A stretch of DNA of 64,000 bases, taken from contig NZ_JADDXU010000008.1 of assembly GCF_015163075.1 (NCBI RefSeq), forward strand, positions 248,001-312,000. Direction: 5' to 3'. Source of the DNA: Streptomyces justiciae (GTDB lineage Bacteria > Actinomycetota > Actinomycetes > Streptomycetales > Streptomycetaceae). The notes beneath the pieces are model-generated. The model did no database searches. It was given only the letters and a program-made list of their open reading frames with translations, and was not told the DNA's origin. A program made the translations under genes and the position numbers. Below, in pieces: positions 34,586 to 42,878 of this stretch. Positions within the stretch are counted from its first letter, which is position 1. Each line of letters starts with the position of its first letter.

Positions 34586-36274
34586 TCAGAACGAGAACGG
34601 GATGTAGCAGGCGGCGGCCAGCACGATCGCGCCCCAGCCCAGCAGGGCCGGCCTGCGGTACCAGGCGTCGTCGCCCTCGGCGGGGGCCTCGGACATGCCG
34701 GGGGAGCGGGTGCCGTAGACCAGGCCCTGGAGCTCCTCGGCCGGCTTCGGCGCGGTGAACAGCGACACCGCGACCATGACGACCGCGCCCGCGACGAAGC
34801 CGACGATCGCGGAGACGAAGTTGGCGCCCTGGTCGGAGGGGATGTCGACGATGCCCTGCTTGTAGATCCAGAAGTAGTTCACCATCGCCGCGACCGTGCC
34901 CGCGAGCAGGCCCCAGAAGCCGGACTTCGCCGACGCCCGCTTCCAGAACATGCCGACGATGAAGACCACGAACATCGGCACGTTGAAGAAGGAGAACAGC
35001 GTCTGGAGGTAGCTCATGATGTTGGAGAAGGACGAGGCGAGGAACGCCGTGCCCACCGAGGCCGCCACGCCGATCACCGTGATCAGCCGGCCGAAGCGGA
35101 CGTAGTACTCGTCCTCGCGGCCCTTGACCACGTACCGCGCCCAGATGTCGTTGGTGAACACGGTGTTGAAGGACGACACGTTGGCCGCCATGCCCGCCAT
35201 GAACGCGGCCAGCAGACCGGTCACCGCGATGCCCAGCACACCGTTCGGCAGCAGCTGTTCCATCAGGTAGGGGATGGCGTCGTTGTACTGGTAGCCGGAG
35301 TCGGAGGTGCCGAAGCCGGGGATCAGGGCGGCGGCGGTCAGACCCGGGATCATCACCAGGAAGACGATGAAGATCTTGGGGAACGCGGCGATCAGCGGGG
35401 TGCGCTGGGCGGCGCTCAGGTTCTTCGCGGACAGGGCGCGCTGGACCTCGGCGAAGTTCGTCGTCCAGTAGCCGAAACTCAGCACGAATCCCAGGCCGAG
35501 CACGATGGTCAGCCAGTTCGCGCCCAGCGGGTTGTCCGAGCCGATGCCGGTACCGCCCCAGGCGGTGGTGAAGTTCGCGCCGTGCTCCGCCGTCAGCTTG
35601 TCGGTCAGGCCGTCCCAGCCGCCGACCTTCTTCAGACCGAGGACCACGATCGGGATGAGGGCCGCGAGGATCACGAAGAACTGGAGCACCTCGTTGTAGA
35701 TCGCGGAGGAGAGACCGCCGAGGGTGATGTACGCCAGCACGAACGCGCCGGCGACCACGATCGCCACCCACTGCGGCCAGCCGAGGAGCGCCTCGACGAC
35801 GATCGCGAGGGCGTACAGGTTGACGCCGGCGATCAGGATGGCGGCGAAGGCGAACAGGGCCGAACTCAACAGGTGCGCCCATTTGTCGAAGCGCAGCAGC
35901 AGCATCTCGGGGACCGAGCGGACCTTGCTGCCGTAGTAGAAGGGCATCATCACCAGGCCCAGGAAGACCATGGCCGGGATGGCGCCGATCCAGTACCAGT
36001 GCACGGTGTACGCGCCGTACTGGGCGCTGTTGGCGGCCATGCCGAGGATCTCGGTGGCGGCCAGGTTGGCCGAGATGAAGGCGAGGCCGGTGATCCAGGC
36101 GGGCAGCGAGCGGCCCGAGAGGAAGAAGTCGAGGCTGGTCTTCACCGATCTGCGGGCGGCGAAGCCGATGCCCAGGACGACGACGAAGTAGATGGCCAGG
36201 ATCGTGTAGTCGAGCCAGTTCGTGGGGAGACGTAGCTCGGCGGCCAGATATGTCGCTTGTGTGGGGGTCTGCAT
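34586..36274 (-). CDS. Sodium:solute symporter, probably sugar (galactose) uptake
   Basis: A 562-residue SSS-family symporter with about 14 helices. Family marks are 'LDYTILAIYFVVVLGIGFAA' (helix 1), 'SLDFFLSGRSLPAWITGLAF', 'NLAATEILGMAAN', 'FGYWTTNFAEVQRALSAKNL' and 'GLLAAFMAGMAANVSSFNTVF', the last being typical of the SglT branch. It is divergent from galTEK across a 164-bp region, which makes galactose or a related sugar the likely substrate, by inference. ATG 36274 is the first start. Confidence 0.9.
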   Translation of the reverse strand: MQTPTQATYLAAELRLPTNWLDYTILAIYFVVVLGIGFAARRSVKTSLDFFLSGRSLPAWITGLAFISANLAATEILGMAANSAQYGAYTVHWYWIGAIPAMVFLGLVMMPFYYGSKVRSVPEMLLLRFDKWAHLLSSALFAFAAILIAGVNLYALAIVVEALLGWPQWVAIVVAGAFVLAYITLGGLSSAIYNEVLQFFVILAALIPIVVLGLKKVGGWDGLTDKLTAEHGANFTTAWGGTGIGSDNPLGANWLTIVLGLGFVLSFGYWTTNFAEVQRALSAKNLSAAQRTPLIAAFPKIFIVFLVMIPGLTAAALIPGFGTSDSGYQYNDAIPYLMEQLLPNGVLGIAVTGLLAAFMAGMAANVSSFNTVFTNDIWARYVVKGREDEYYVRFGRLITVIGVAASVGTAFLASSFSNIMSYLQTLFSFFNVPMFVVFIVGMFWKRASAKSGFWGLLAGTVAAMVNYFWIYKQGIVDIPSDQGANFVSAIVGFVAGAVVMVAVSLFTAPKPAEELQGLVYGTRSPGMSEAPAEGDDAWYRRPALLGWGAIVLAAACYIPFSF

Positions 36275-36438
36275 GGATTACTCGCTTCGTTGCGTGAACT
36301 GATCCAGAGCGGAACCTACGCCTCCGCGTTCAGTAATTGAACACTTTTGTTGATGCTCTTTGTTTGATTGTGATGTTGACTCCTCTGTCGAGTTATGGTT
36401 ACTTGTGTTTAGTTCTGTTTGAGTGAAGGAGTCCGGCG
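36275..36438. promoter_or_regulatory. Divergent symporter / gal operon promoter region
   Basis: AT-rich for this genome. A candidate gal promoter is TTGACT (36376-36381), 17 bp, TTACTT (36399-36404). TGTTTGA occurs at 36361-36367 and again in CTGTTTGAGTG just before the start, with related TTGTTGATG and GTGATGTTG between. Such TTTGAT-like direct repeats resemble DeoR-type operator arrays. The exact boxes are unproven. Confidence 0.5.
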
Positions 36439-37500
36439 GTGAAGAAGACCTCGACCCGGCTGGCCGACGGTCGCGAGCTCATCTACTACGACCTGCGTGA
36501 CGACACCGTGCGGGACGCGGTCGACCGCCGCCCGCTGGAGCGGACCGTCACCACGTCCGAGGTCCGCCGCGACCCGCTGCTCGGCGACTCGGTGGCCGTC
36601 GCCTCGCACCGGCAGGGCCGCACCTACCACCCGCCGGCCGACGAGTGCCCCCTGTGCCCTTCTGCGGGCGATCGCCTGAGCGAGATCCCGGACTCGTCGT
36701 ACGACGTCGTCGTCTTCGAGAACCGCTTCCCCTCGCTGGCCGGTGACTCCGGCCGCTGCGAGGTCGTCTGCTTCACCTCCGACCACAACGCGTCCTTCGC
36801 CGACCTCACCGAGGAGCAGGCGCGTCTGGTCCTGGAGGCGTGGACGGACCGGACGTCGGAGCTGTCGCATCTGCCCTCCGTTGAGCAGGTGTTCTGCTTC
36901 GAGAACCGCGGCGCCGAGATCGGGGTGACCCTCGGACATCCGCACGGGCAGATCTACGCGTACCCGTTCACCACGCCTCGCACCGCCCTGATGCTGCGCC
37001 AGGTGGCCCAGCACAAGGAGGCGACCGACGGCGAGAACCTCTTCGACAGCGTGCTGGAGAGCGAACTCGCCGGTGAGCGGGTCGTCCTGGAGAGTGAACA
37101 CTGGGTCGCGTTCGTGCCGTACGCCGCGCACTGGCCCTACGAGCTCCACCTGTACCCGAAGCGCCGGGTGCCGGACCTGCTGGGGCTCGACGAGGACGCG
37201 CGCTCAGAATTCCCCAAGGTTTATCTGGAACTCTTGAGGCGCTTCGACCGGATCTTCGGTGAAGGGGAGCCCGCGACGCCGTACATCGCCGCCTGGCACC
37301 AGGCGCCGTTCGGCCAGCTGGAGGAGTTCGAGGGCGTCAGCCGTGACGACTTCGCGCTCCACCTCGAGCTTTTCACCATCCGCCGCACCTCCGGCAAGCT
37401 GAAGTTCCTCGCGGGTTCCGAGTCCGGCATGAGCGTGTTCATCAACGACATCCGGCCGGAGGCCGCGGCCGAGCGACTGCGAGAGGTAGCGAGTTCATGA
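36439..37500 (+). CDS. galT: Galactose-1-phosphate uridylyltransferase
   Basis: A 353-residue GalT of the Leloir pathway, exchanging UMP between UDP-glucose and galactose-1-phosphate. The active-site motif is 'VTLGHPHGQIYAYPF', whose second His forms the uridylyl intermediate. Zinc ligands include 'ADECPLCPS'. Substrate contacts lie in 'VFENRFPSLAGDSGRCEVVCF' and 'FVPYAAHWPYELHLYPKRR'. GTG 36439 follows GAAGGAG. It is first in the operon and overlaps galE by ATGA. Confidence 0.96.
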   Translation: MKKTSTRLADGRELIYYDLRDDTVRDAVDRRPLERTVTTSEVRRDPLLGDSVAVASHRQGRTYHPPADECPLCPSAGDRLSEIPDSSYDVVVFENRFPSLAGDSGRCEVVCFTSDHNASFADLTEEQARLVLEAWTDRTSELSHLPSVEQVFCFENRGAEIGVTLGHPHGQIYAYPFTTPRTALMLRQVAQHKEATDGENLFDSVLESELAGERVVLESEHWVAFVPYAAHWPYELHLYPKRRVPDLLGLDEDARSEFPKVYLELLRRFDRIFGEGEPATPYIAAWHQAPFGQLEEFEGVSRDDFALHLELFTIRRTSGKLKFLAGSESGMSVFINDIRPEAAAERLREVASS

Positions 37501-38465
37501 GCGGTAAGTACCTGGTGACGGGTGGCGCGGGTTACGTCGGCAGCGTGGTCGCCCAGCACCTCCTCGAGGCGGGCCACGAGGTCGTCGTCCTCGACAACCT
37601 CTCCACCGGCTTCCGCGAGGGCGTCCCGGCGGGCGCGACCTTCATCGAGGGCGACATCCGCGACGCCGCCAAGTGGCTCGACTCCTCCTTCGACGGCGTC
37701 CTGCACTTCGCCGCGTTCTCCCAGGTCGGCGAGTCGGTCGTGAAGCCCGAGAAGTACTGGGACAACAACGTCGCCGGCACCATGGCGCTGCTCGGCGCGA
37801 TGCGCGAGGCCGGCGTCCGCAAGCTCGTCTTCTCCTCCACCGCCGCCACCTACGGCGAGCCGGAGCAGGTCCCGATCGTCGAGACCGCGCCGACGAAGCC
37901 GACCAACCCGTACGGCGCCTCCAAGCTCGCCGTCGACCACATGATCACCGGCGAGGCGGCGGCCCACGGCCTGGGCGCGGTCTCCCTGCGCTACTTCAAC
38001 GTCGCGGGCGCGTACGGCAACTACGGCGAGCGGCACGACCCCGAGTCGCACCTCATCCCGCTGGTCCTCCAGGTCGCCCAGGGCAAGCGCGACGCCATCT
38101 CCGTCTTCGGCGAGGACTACCCGACGCCGGACGGCACCTGCATCCGCGACTACATCCACGTCGCCGACCTCGCCGAGGCCCACCTCCTCGCCGTCGAGGC
38201 CGCCACCCCCGGCGAGCACCTCATCTGCAACCTCGGCAACGGCGAGGGCTTCTCCGTCCGGCAGGTCATCGAGACCGTCCGCCAGGTCACCGGCCACCCG
38301 ATCCCCGAGGTCGTGGCCCCCCGCCGCGGCGGCGACCCGGCGACCCTGGTGGCCTCGGCCGCCACCGCCCGCGAGAAGCTGGGCTGGAACCCGTCCCGCG
38401 CGGATCTCGCGGGGATCGTCGCGGACGCGTGGGAGTTCGCGCAGAACATCTCGAGGGAGCAGTAG
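37497..38465 (+). CDS. galE: UDP-glucose 4-epimerase
   Basis: A 322-residue short-chain-dehydrogenase-type epimerase interconverting UDP-glucose and UDP-galactose. The NAD-binding motif 'TGGAGYVGSVVAQHLL' opens the protein. The catalytic Ser/Thr and Tyr-x3-Lys lie in 'VFSSTAATYGEP' and 'NPYGASKLAVDHM'. 'RYFNVAGAYGNYGERHDP' and 'PTPDGTCIRDYIHVADLA' are standard GalE signatures. The start overlaps galT (ATGA) and the stop shares a base with the galK GTG, so the operon is tightly coupled. Confidence 0.96.
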   Translation: MSGKYLVTGGAGYVGSVVAQHLLEAGHEVVVLDNLSTGFREGVPAGATFIEGDIRDAAKWLDSSFDGVLHFAAFSQVGESVVKPEKYWDNNVAGTMALLGAMREAGVRKLVFSSTAATYGEPEQVPIVETAPTKPTNPYGASKLAVDHMITGEAAAHGLGAVSLRYFNVAGAYGNYGERHDPESHLIPLVLQVAQGKRDAISVFGEDYPTPDGTCIRDYIHVADLAEAHLLAVEAATPGEHLICNLGNGEGFSVRQVIETVRQVTGHPIPEVVAPRRGGDPATLVASAATAREKLGWNPSRADLAGIVADAWEFAQNISREQ

Positions 38466-39619
38466 TGCGGGCACAGCAGGTCCGGGCCGGTTTCGTGGAG
38501 CTCTACGGCACCGAGCCCGAAGGTGTCTGGTCGGCGCCGGGACGCGTCAACCTCATCGGTGAGCACACCGACTACAACGACGGCTTCGTGATGCCCTTCG
38601 CGCTGCCGCACACCGCGATCGCCGCGGTCTCCCGCCGCGACGACGGCGTCCTGCGGCTGCACTCGGCGGACATCGAGGACGGCGTCGCCGAGCTGCGCCT
38701 GGACGACCTCGTCCCGGAGTCGGACCGCGCCTGGACGGCGTACCCGGCGGGCGTGGTCTGGGCCCTGCGCGAGGCGGGCCACGCCGTGACCGGCGCCGAC
38801 ATCCACGTCACCTCCACCGTTCCCTCGGGCGCGGGCCTGTCGTCCTCGGCGGCGCTGGAGGTCGTGGTCGCCCTGGCCCTGAACGACCTGTACGAACTCG
38901 GTCTGCCGGGCTGGCAGTTGGCCCGCCTGTGCCAGCGCGCCGAGAACGTCTACGTCGGCGCCCCCACCGGCATCATGGACCAGACGGCGTCCGCGTGCTG
39001 CGAGGAGGGCCACGCGCTCTTCCTCGACACCCGCGACCTGTCCCAGAAGCAGATCCCCTTCGACCTGGCCGCCGAGGGCATGCGCCTGCTGGTCGTCGAC
39101 ACCCAGGTCAAGCACTCCCACAGCGAGGGCGAGTACGGCAAGCGCCGCGCCGGCTGCGAGCGGGGCGCGGCCCTGCTGGGCGTCGACGCCCTCAGGGACA
39201 TCCCCTACGCCGACCTCGACGCGGCCCTCGCCCGGCTCGGCGACGACGAGGAGGCGGTCCGTCTGGTCCGGCACGTCGTCACCGAGGACGAGCGGGTGGA
39301 GAAGGTCGTCGCCCTGCTGGAGTCGGGCGAGACGCGGGCGATCGGCCCGGTGCTGGTGGCCGGTCACGCCTCGCTGCGCGACGACTTCCGCATCTCCTGC
39401 CCGGAGCTGGACCTCGTCGTCGACACCGCGATGAGCGCGGGCGCCCTCGGCTCCCGGATGACCGGCGGCGGCTTCGGCGGCTCGGCGATCGTGCTGGCGG
39501 ACGTGGCCGACGTGGACACCATCACCAAGGCGGTCGAAGAGGCCTTCGCCGCGGCCGGCTTCACCGCGCCTCGCGTGTTCGAGGCGGTGCCCTCGCCCGG
39601 AGCGCGCAGGCTCGTCTGA
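38465..39619 (+). CDS. galK: Galactokinase
   Basis: A 384-residue GHMP-family kinase phosphorylating galactose at C1. Signature 1 is 'GRVNLIGEHTDYNDGFVMP', motif 2 is 'TSTVPSGAGLSSSAALEV', and motif 3 is 'MTGGGFGGSAIVLA'. The catalytic Asp lies in 'GIMDQTASACCEEGHALFLD'. GTG 38465 overlaps the galE TAG by one base. A perfect terminator hairpin follows, ending the operon. Confidence 0.96.
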   Translation: MRAQQVRAGFVELYGTEPEGVWSAPGRVNLIGEHTDYNDGFVMPFALPHTAIAAVSRRDDGVLRLHSADIEDGVAELRLDDLVPESDRAWTAYPAGVVWALREAGHAVTGADIHVTSTVPSGAGLSSSAALEVVVALALNDLYELGLPGWQLARLCQRAENVYVGAPTGIMDQTASACCEEGHALFLDTRDLSQKQIPFDLAAEGMRLLVVDTQVKHSHSEGEYGKRRAGCERGAALLGVDALRDIPYADLDAALARLGDDEEAVRLVRHVVTEDERVEKVVALLESGETRAIGPVLVAGHASLRDDFRISCPELDLVVDTAMSAGALGSRMTGGGFGGSAIVLADVADVDTITKAVEEAFAAAGFTAPRVFEAVPSPGARRLV

Positions 39620-39632
39620 GGTCCCGGATCAG

Positions 39633-39659
39633 CCCCGCACACCCCGGTGGTGTGCGGGG
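39633..39659 (+). terminator. Terminator of the gal operon
   Basis: CCCCGCACACC (39633-39643) and GGTGTGCGGGG (39649-39659) form a perfect 11-bp stem with a 5-nt loop, 14 bp after galK. Confidence 0.85.
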
Positions 39660-39718
39660 CTGTGTCCTGTTCGTGCTGACGACGCAGGACGTGAAGAAGT
39701 GCACGGAAGGAGCCGGAC

Positions 39719-39953
39719 GTGGACACGGGAGCCCGGGCGGTGGCACAGGAGGAGCGCCTCCGCGAGGCCCTGCGCACCCACCCCGCCGACCGCCGCGGCT
39801 ACATCAAACTCCACCCCGAGGACTACCCCGCCCTCACCCGCCGGCGCGCCGCCCGCATCGCCTGGGAGGTGGGCCTGCTCACGGAGGCCGCCGGCAACCG
39901 GGGTTTCGTGGCGCTTCAAGGCGACGGTGGTGGAGGAGGTCCCGCTCGGCTAA
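39719..39953 (+). pseudogene. Small conserved-type gene with a one-base frameshift
   Basis: From GTG 39719, after AAGGAG, the frame encodes 'AQEERLREALRTHPADRRG' and a helical 'RRRAARIAWEVGLLTEAAGNR'. At the GGGG run 39900-39903 it runs off into non-protein-like sequence that reads past 40100, antisense to the GNAT gene. Removing one G joins it to the other frame, which continues 'VSWRFKATVVEEVPLG' and stops at 39953. The repaired product would be about 77 residues. Either a sequencing error or a true inactivating mutation is possible. The family is not recognised. Confidence 0.65.
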
Positions 39954-40384
39954 CCGAGCCTCTTCGTCAGTGTGTACTCCGTGATCCCCGGCGGATAGTC
40001 CGGGATCACGCACACCACGTCGTAGCCGCGCTTCCGGTAGAACTCCGGGGCCTGGAAGTCCCAGGTCTCCACCCGGGACGCCGAGCAGCCACGCTCGTCG
40101 CGGGCGATCCGCTCCGCCTCCGCGAGCAGGCGTGACCCCAGGCTCGCGCCGCGGTGGCGTTCGTCGACCCACAGGTACGTCACATGGAGCCAGGCCGTCC
40201 AGGTATGGCCGACCAGTCCGCCGGCGAGTTCGCCTGCCGCGTCCAACACCCAGACATGGAGCGGAAGTTCGCGTTCGTCCGGAGTGCCGCGCAGGGCGCG
40301 CAGGACCGGGGAGGCCGCGGTGTTGGTGTCCCGCAGCCGGATGCGCAGCAGATCGCGCCGGTCTTTGTCGACTTCTGTCTCCAT
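39950..40384 (-). CDS. GNAT-family N-acetyltransferase
   Basis: A 144-residue GNAT protein. The acetyl-CoA-binding region is 'VDERHRGASLGSRLLAEAER' (the Arg/Gln-x-x-Gly-x-Gly/Ala motif), preceded by strands 'HVWVLDAAGELAGGLVGHTW' and 'LHVTYLWV', and followed by 'FQAPEFYRKRGYDVVCVI', the usual C-terminal NF-x-FY-x-x-GF element. The substrate is unknown. Several in-frame ATGs (40384, 40393, 40402) exist with no strong ribosome-binding site, and 40384 gives a typical length. Its stop overlaps the stop of the frameshifted gene on the other strand by two bases. Confidence 0.85.
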   Translation of the reverse strand: METEVDKDRRDLLRIRLRDTNTAASPVLRALRGTPDERELPLHVWVLDAAGELAGGLVGHTWTAWLHVTYLWVDERHRGASLGSRLLAEAERIARDERGCSASRVETWDFQAPEFYRKRGYDVVCVIPDYPPGITEYTLTKRLG

Positions 40385-40462
40385 ACGAAACATGCGGCTC
40401 ACCATAAACGCGCTGGACAGCCAGTTCTGCAAATTACCTTCCGCTCCTGCCCCCCGGCCGTA

Positions 40463-40503
40463 CCCTGATGAACAGCACCGGTGGGGGCCGGTGCTGATCA
40501 GGG
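40463..40503 (+). other. Strong nested hairpin in the response-regulator leader
   Basis: CCCTGAT (40463-40469) pairs with ATCAGGG (40497-40503), and inside it CAGCACCGG (40473-40481) pairs with CCGGTGCTG (40488-40496). This gives 16 base pairs with a single 3-nt bulge and a 6-nt loop. It lies 165 nt before the GTG of the next gene, so it could be a leader attenuator or the end of an unseen small transcript. A second short dyad, TCGGGT...ACCCGA, is at 40515-40531. Confidence 0.65.
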
Positions 40504-40668
40504 GGCGAGACAAGTCGGGTACGACACCCGAAGTGGGGGTAGCAGTTGGTGCACGGCGGCGGCCGTGCGCAGCGCCATCGCGCTTCGGGCGTCGTACCTG
40601 CGCCTGGTCTTCCGTCTCCCGACGATGGGGTATCCCCTGCTCTTCAAGAGCTTGGGGAAGGGGGTTTC

Positions 40669-41442
40669 GTGGTTCGCATCCGAGTCCTGGTCGTCGACGA
40701 CCATCGCATCTTCGCCGAGTCGCTCGCCGCAGCCCTGGCGGCCGAGCCCGACGTCGACGTCTCCGCGGCCGGCAGCGGTCCCGCCGCGCTGCGCAGCCTG
40801 GAGCGCGCGGCGGCCGAGGGCCGCCGTTTCGACGTGCTGCTCGCCGACGCCGACCTGGGCGGCAACGTCCAGGGCATCCGGCCCGCCGTGCCCGTCCAGG
40901 AGGCGGGCGAGGACGGGCTCGTCGACGGCATCTCACTGGTGGCCGGGGTGCGTACCGCACAGCCCGGCGTCCGGATCGTCGTACTCGCCGAGAAGGACGA
41001 TCCGCGGCGCGCCGCGCTCGCCCTGCAGGCCGGTGCGTCCGGCTGGGTGGCCAAGGACTGCTCGCTGTCCCGGCTGCTGACCGTCATACGAGGGGTGCTG
41101 CGCGACGAGACCCATCTGCCGCCCGCTCTGCTCACCGGGGTGCTGCGGGAGCTGACCGCCGCGCGCAAGCACCGCACCGAGAGCGAACGGCTGGTGGAGT
41201 CGCTCACCCCGCGGGAGCGCGAAGTGCTGCGCTGCATGGTCGCCGGGCTGGGCAGAAAGGCCGTCGCCGAACGGCTGTTCCTCTCCCCGCACACCGTACG
41301 CACCCATATGCAGAACGTCCTCGGCAAGCTGGGCGTGCACTCCACGCTGGCCGCGGTCGCGCTCGCGCGGCGTGCCGGGGTCGGGCCGGTGGACCTGGAG
41401 CCGGCCGGACGCATCCGGGCGGAGGAGACGCACACCGCCTGA
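40669..41442 (+). CDS. LuxR-type response regulator with an insertion in the receiver
   Basis: A 257-residue protein. The receiver keeps the acidic pair (Asp10-Asp11), the phosphoacceptor Asp60 in 'FDVLLADADLGG' and Lys129 in 'SGWVAKD'. About 20 extra residues ('NVQGIRPAVPVQEAGEDG') sit directly after Asp60 and Gly-Gly, where the active-site loop should be. The output domain is 'LTPREREVLRCMVAGLGRKAVAERLFLSPHTVRTHMQNVLGKLGV'. GTG 40669 follows GGGGAAGGGGG. No kinase gene is adjacent. It may be a relative of the other orphan regulator in this window, with a different defect. Confidence 0.88.
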   Translation: MVRIRVLVVDDHRIFAESLAAALAAEPDVDVSAAGSGPAALRSLERAAAEGRRFDVLLADADLGGNVQGIRPAVPVQEAGEDGLVDGISLVAGVRTAQPGVRIVVLAEKDDPRRAALALQAGASGWVAKDCSLSRLLTVIRGVLRDETHLPPALLTGVLRELTAARKHRTESERLVESLTPREREVLRCMVAGLGRKAVAERLFLSPHTVRTHMQNVLGKLGVHSTLAAVALARRAGVGPVDLEPAGRIRAEETHTA

Positions 41443-41455
41443 GCGCGGTGGTTCC

Positions 41456-41953
41456 TCAGCCGGGGATGTTGTCGAACGGGGCGGTCAACTGGCGCAGCAA
41501 CCCGGCCAGTTCGCCGCGCTGGGCCCGGGAGAGTTCCGCGAGGATCGCCCGCTCCTGATCGAGCAGTCCGGCCAGGGCCTGGTCCGCGCGGTCCCGGCCC
41601 TCGTCCGTCAGCCGGACCAGCACGCCACGCCGGTCCGAGGGGTCCGGCAACCGCTCCACCAGGCCCTTCTTCGCCAGCCTGTCGATACGGTTCGTCATCG
41701 TGCCCGACGTGACCAGGGTCTGCGTCAGCAGCTGTCCCGGGGAGAGCTGATACGGCGTTCCCGCGCGCCTGAGCGCCGTCAGGACGTCGAACTCCCAGGG
41801 CTCCAGGCTGTGCTCGGAGAAGGCAAGACGGCGTGCGCGATCCAGGTGCCGGGCCAGTCTGCTCACCCGGCTGAGCACCTCGAGCGGTTCCACGTCGAGG
41901 TCCGGGCGCTCCCGGCGCCACGCAGCGACCAGCCGATCGACCTCGTCCTCCAT
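41456..41953 (-). CDS. tamR: MarR-family regulator, TamR-like
   Basis: A 165-residue winged-helix repressor. The recognition helix region is 'TSGTMTNRIDRLAKKGLVERLPDPSDRRGVLVRLT', and long N- and C-terminal helices form the dimer. It is divergent from a trans-aconitate methyltransferase gene with a perfect palindrome between them, the arrangement of tamR/tam in S. coelicolor, where TamR responds to citrate, trans-aconitate and related acids during oxidative stress. The symbol rests on that context plus the family. Confidence 0.88.
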   Translation of the reverse strand: MEDEVDRLVAAWRRERPDLDVEPLEVLSRVSRLARHLDRARRLAFSEHSLEPWEFDVLTALRRAGTPYQLSPGQLLTQTLVTSGTMTNRIDRLAKKGLVERLPDPSDRRGVLVRLTDEGRDRADQALAGLLDQERAILAELSRAQRGELAGLLRQLTAPFDNIPG

Positions 41954-41986
41954 GACGATCAGTGTAGTGGTTGTGTCGATGTGAAG

Positions 41987-42019
41987 TCTCTTGATGTCGA
42001 GTCTCTTGACGTCAAGAGA
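41987..42019. promoter_or_regulatory. TamR operator: perfect 18-bp palindrome plus half-copy
   Basis: TCTCTTGACGTCAAGAGA at 42002-42019 is a perfect palindrome. A degenerate copy, TCTCTTGATGTCGAGT, begins 15 bp earlier at 41987. The pair lies between the divergent tamR and tam starts, 24 bp before the tam ATG, well placed to block both promoters. Confidence 0.85.
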
Positions 42020-42042
42020 TATCGAGGGGCACAGTGGATCTC

Positions 42043-42840
42043 ATGACGACTTGGGACCCCGCCCAGTACCTGCGCCACGCCGACCACCGCGCCCGCCCCT
42101 TCCTCGACCTCCTCGCCCGCGTACCGGACCTTCCCAGCGACCCGGCCCGCATCGCCGACCTCGGCTGCGGTCCCGGCAACGTCACCGCCCTCCTCGCCGA
42201 CCGCTGGCCCACCGCCCGCATCACCGGCTACGACAACTCGCCCGAGATGCTCGACAAGGCGCACGCCGAACACGAGGGCCCCACCCCCGGCGGCGGCCGC
42301 CTCGACTTCGCCTACGCGGACGTACGGACCTGGGCGCCCACGGGGCCGTACGACCTCATCATCAGCAACGCCACCCTCCAGTGGGTCCCCGGGCACGTGG
42401 AGCGCTTCGCCGACTGGATCGACGCCCTGGAACCCGGCGGCACCCTCGCCTTCCAGGTCCCCGGCAACTTCGGCGCCCCCAGCCACCGGCTGATGCGCGA
42501 ACTCGCCGCCTCCCACGGCCTCTCCGAGGCCCTGCGCCACGAGGACGCCGTCCACACCCCCGAGGCCTACCTCGCCCACGTCACCGCCCTCGGCTGCACC
42601 GCCGACGTCTGGGAGACGACGTACGTCCACCTCCTCACCGGCGAGGACCCGGTGCTGGACTGGGTGAAGGGCACCGGACTGCGGCCCGTCCTCACCGCCC
42701 TCGCCGACGACCCGGCGGCCCGCGAGACGTTCCTGACCGCGTACCGCGCCGCCCTGCGCGAGGCCTACCCGGCGGGCCCGCACGGCACCCCGTTCCCGTT
42801 CCGCCGCATCTTCGCGGTCGCCCGCAAGACGGGGGCGTAG
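42043..42840 (+). CDS. tam: Trans-aconitate 2-methyltransferase
   Basis: A 265-residue SAM-dependent methyltransferase. SAM motif I is 'IADLGCGPGNVTALLADRW', followed by 'ITGYDNSPEMLDKA', 'DLIISNATLQWVPGH' and 'LEPGGTLAFQVPGNFGAPSH'; the ASNA(A/T)LQW-like segment is a Tam family sign. It methyl-esterifies trans-aconitate, an inhibitor of aconitase that forms spontaneously from the citrate cycle. ATG 42043 begins the usual N-terminus 'TTWDPAQYLRHADHRARPF', and GTG 42034 is a possible earlier start. It is controlled by the palindromic operator upstream. Confidence 0.94.
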   Translation: MTTWDPAQYLRHADHRARPFLDLLARVPDLPSDPARIADLGCGPGNVTALLADRWPTARITGYDNSPEMLDKAHAEHEGPTPGGGRLDFAYADVRTWAPTGPYDLIISNATLQWVPGHVERFADWIDALEPGGTLAFQVPGNFGAPSHRLMRELAASHGLSEALRHEDAVHTPEAYLAHVTALGCTADVWETTYVHLLTGEDPVLDWVKGTGLRPVLTALADDPAARETFLTAYRAALREAYPAGPHGTPFPFRRIFAVARKTGA

Positions 42841-42878
42841 CGGATGATCATCGCAGCGCCCTTCAAGGGGGTACGTCC

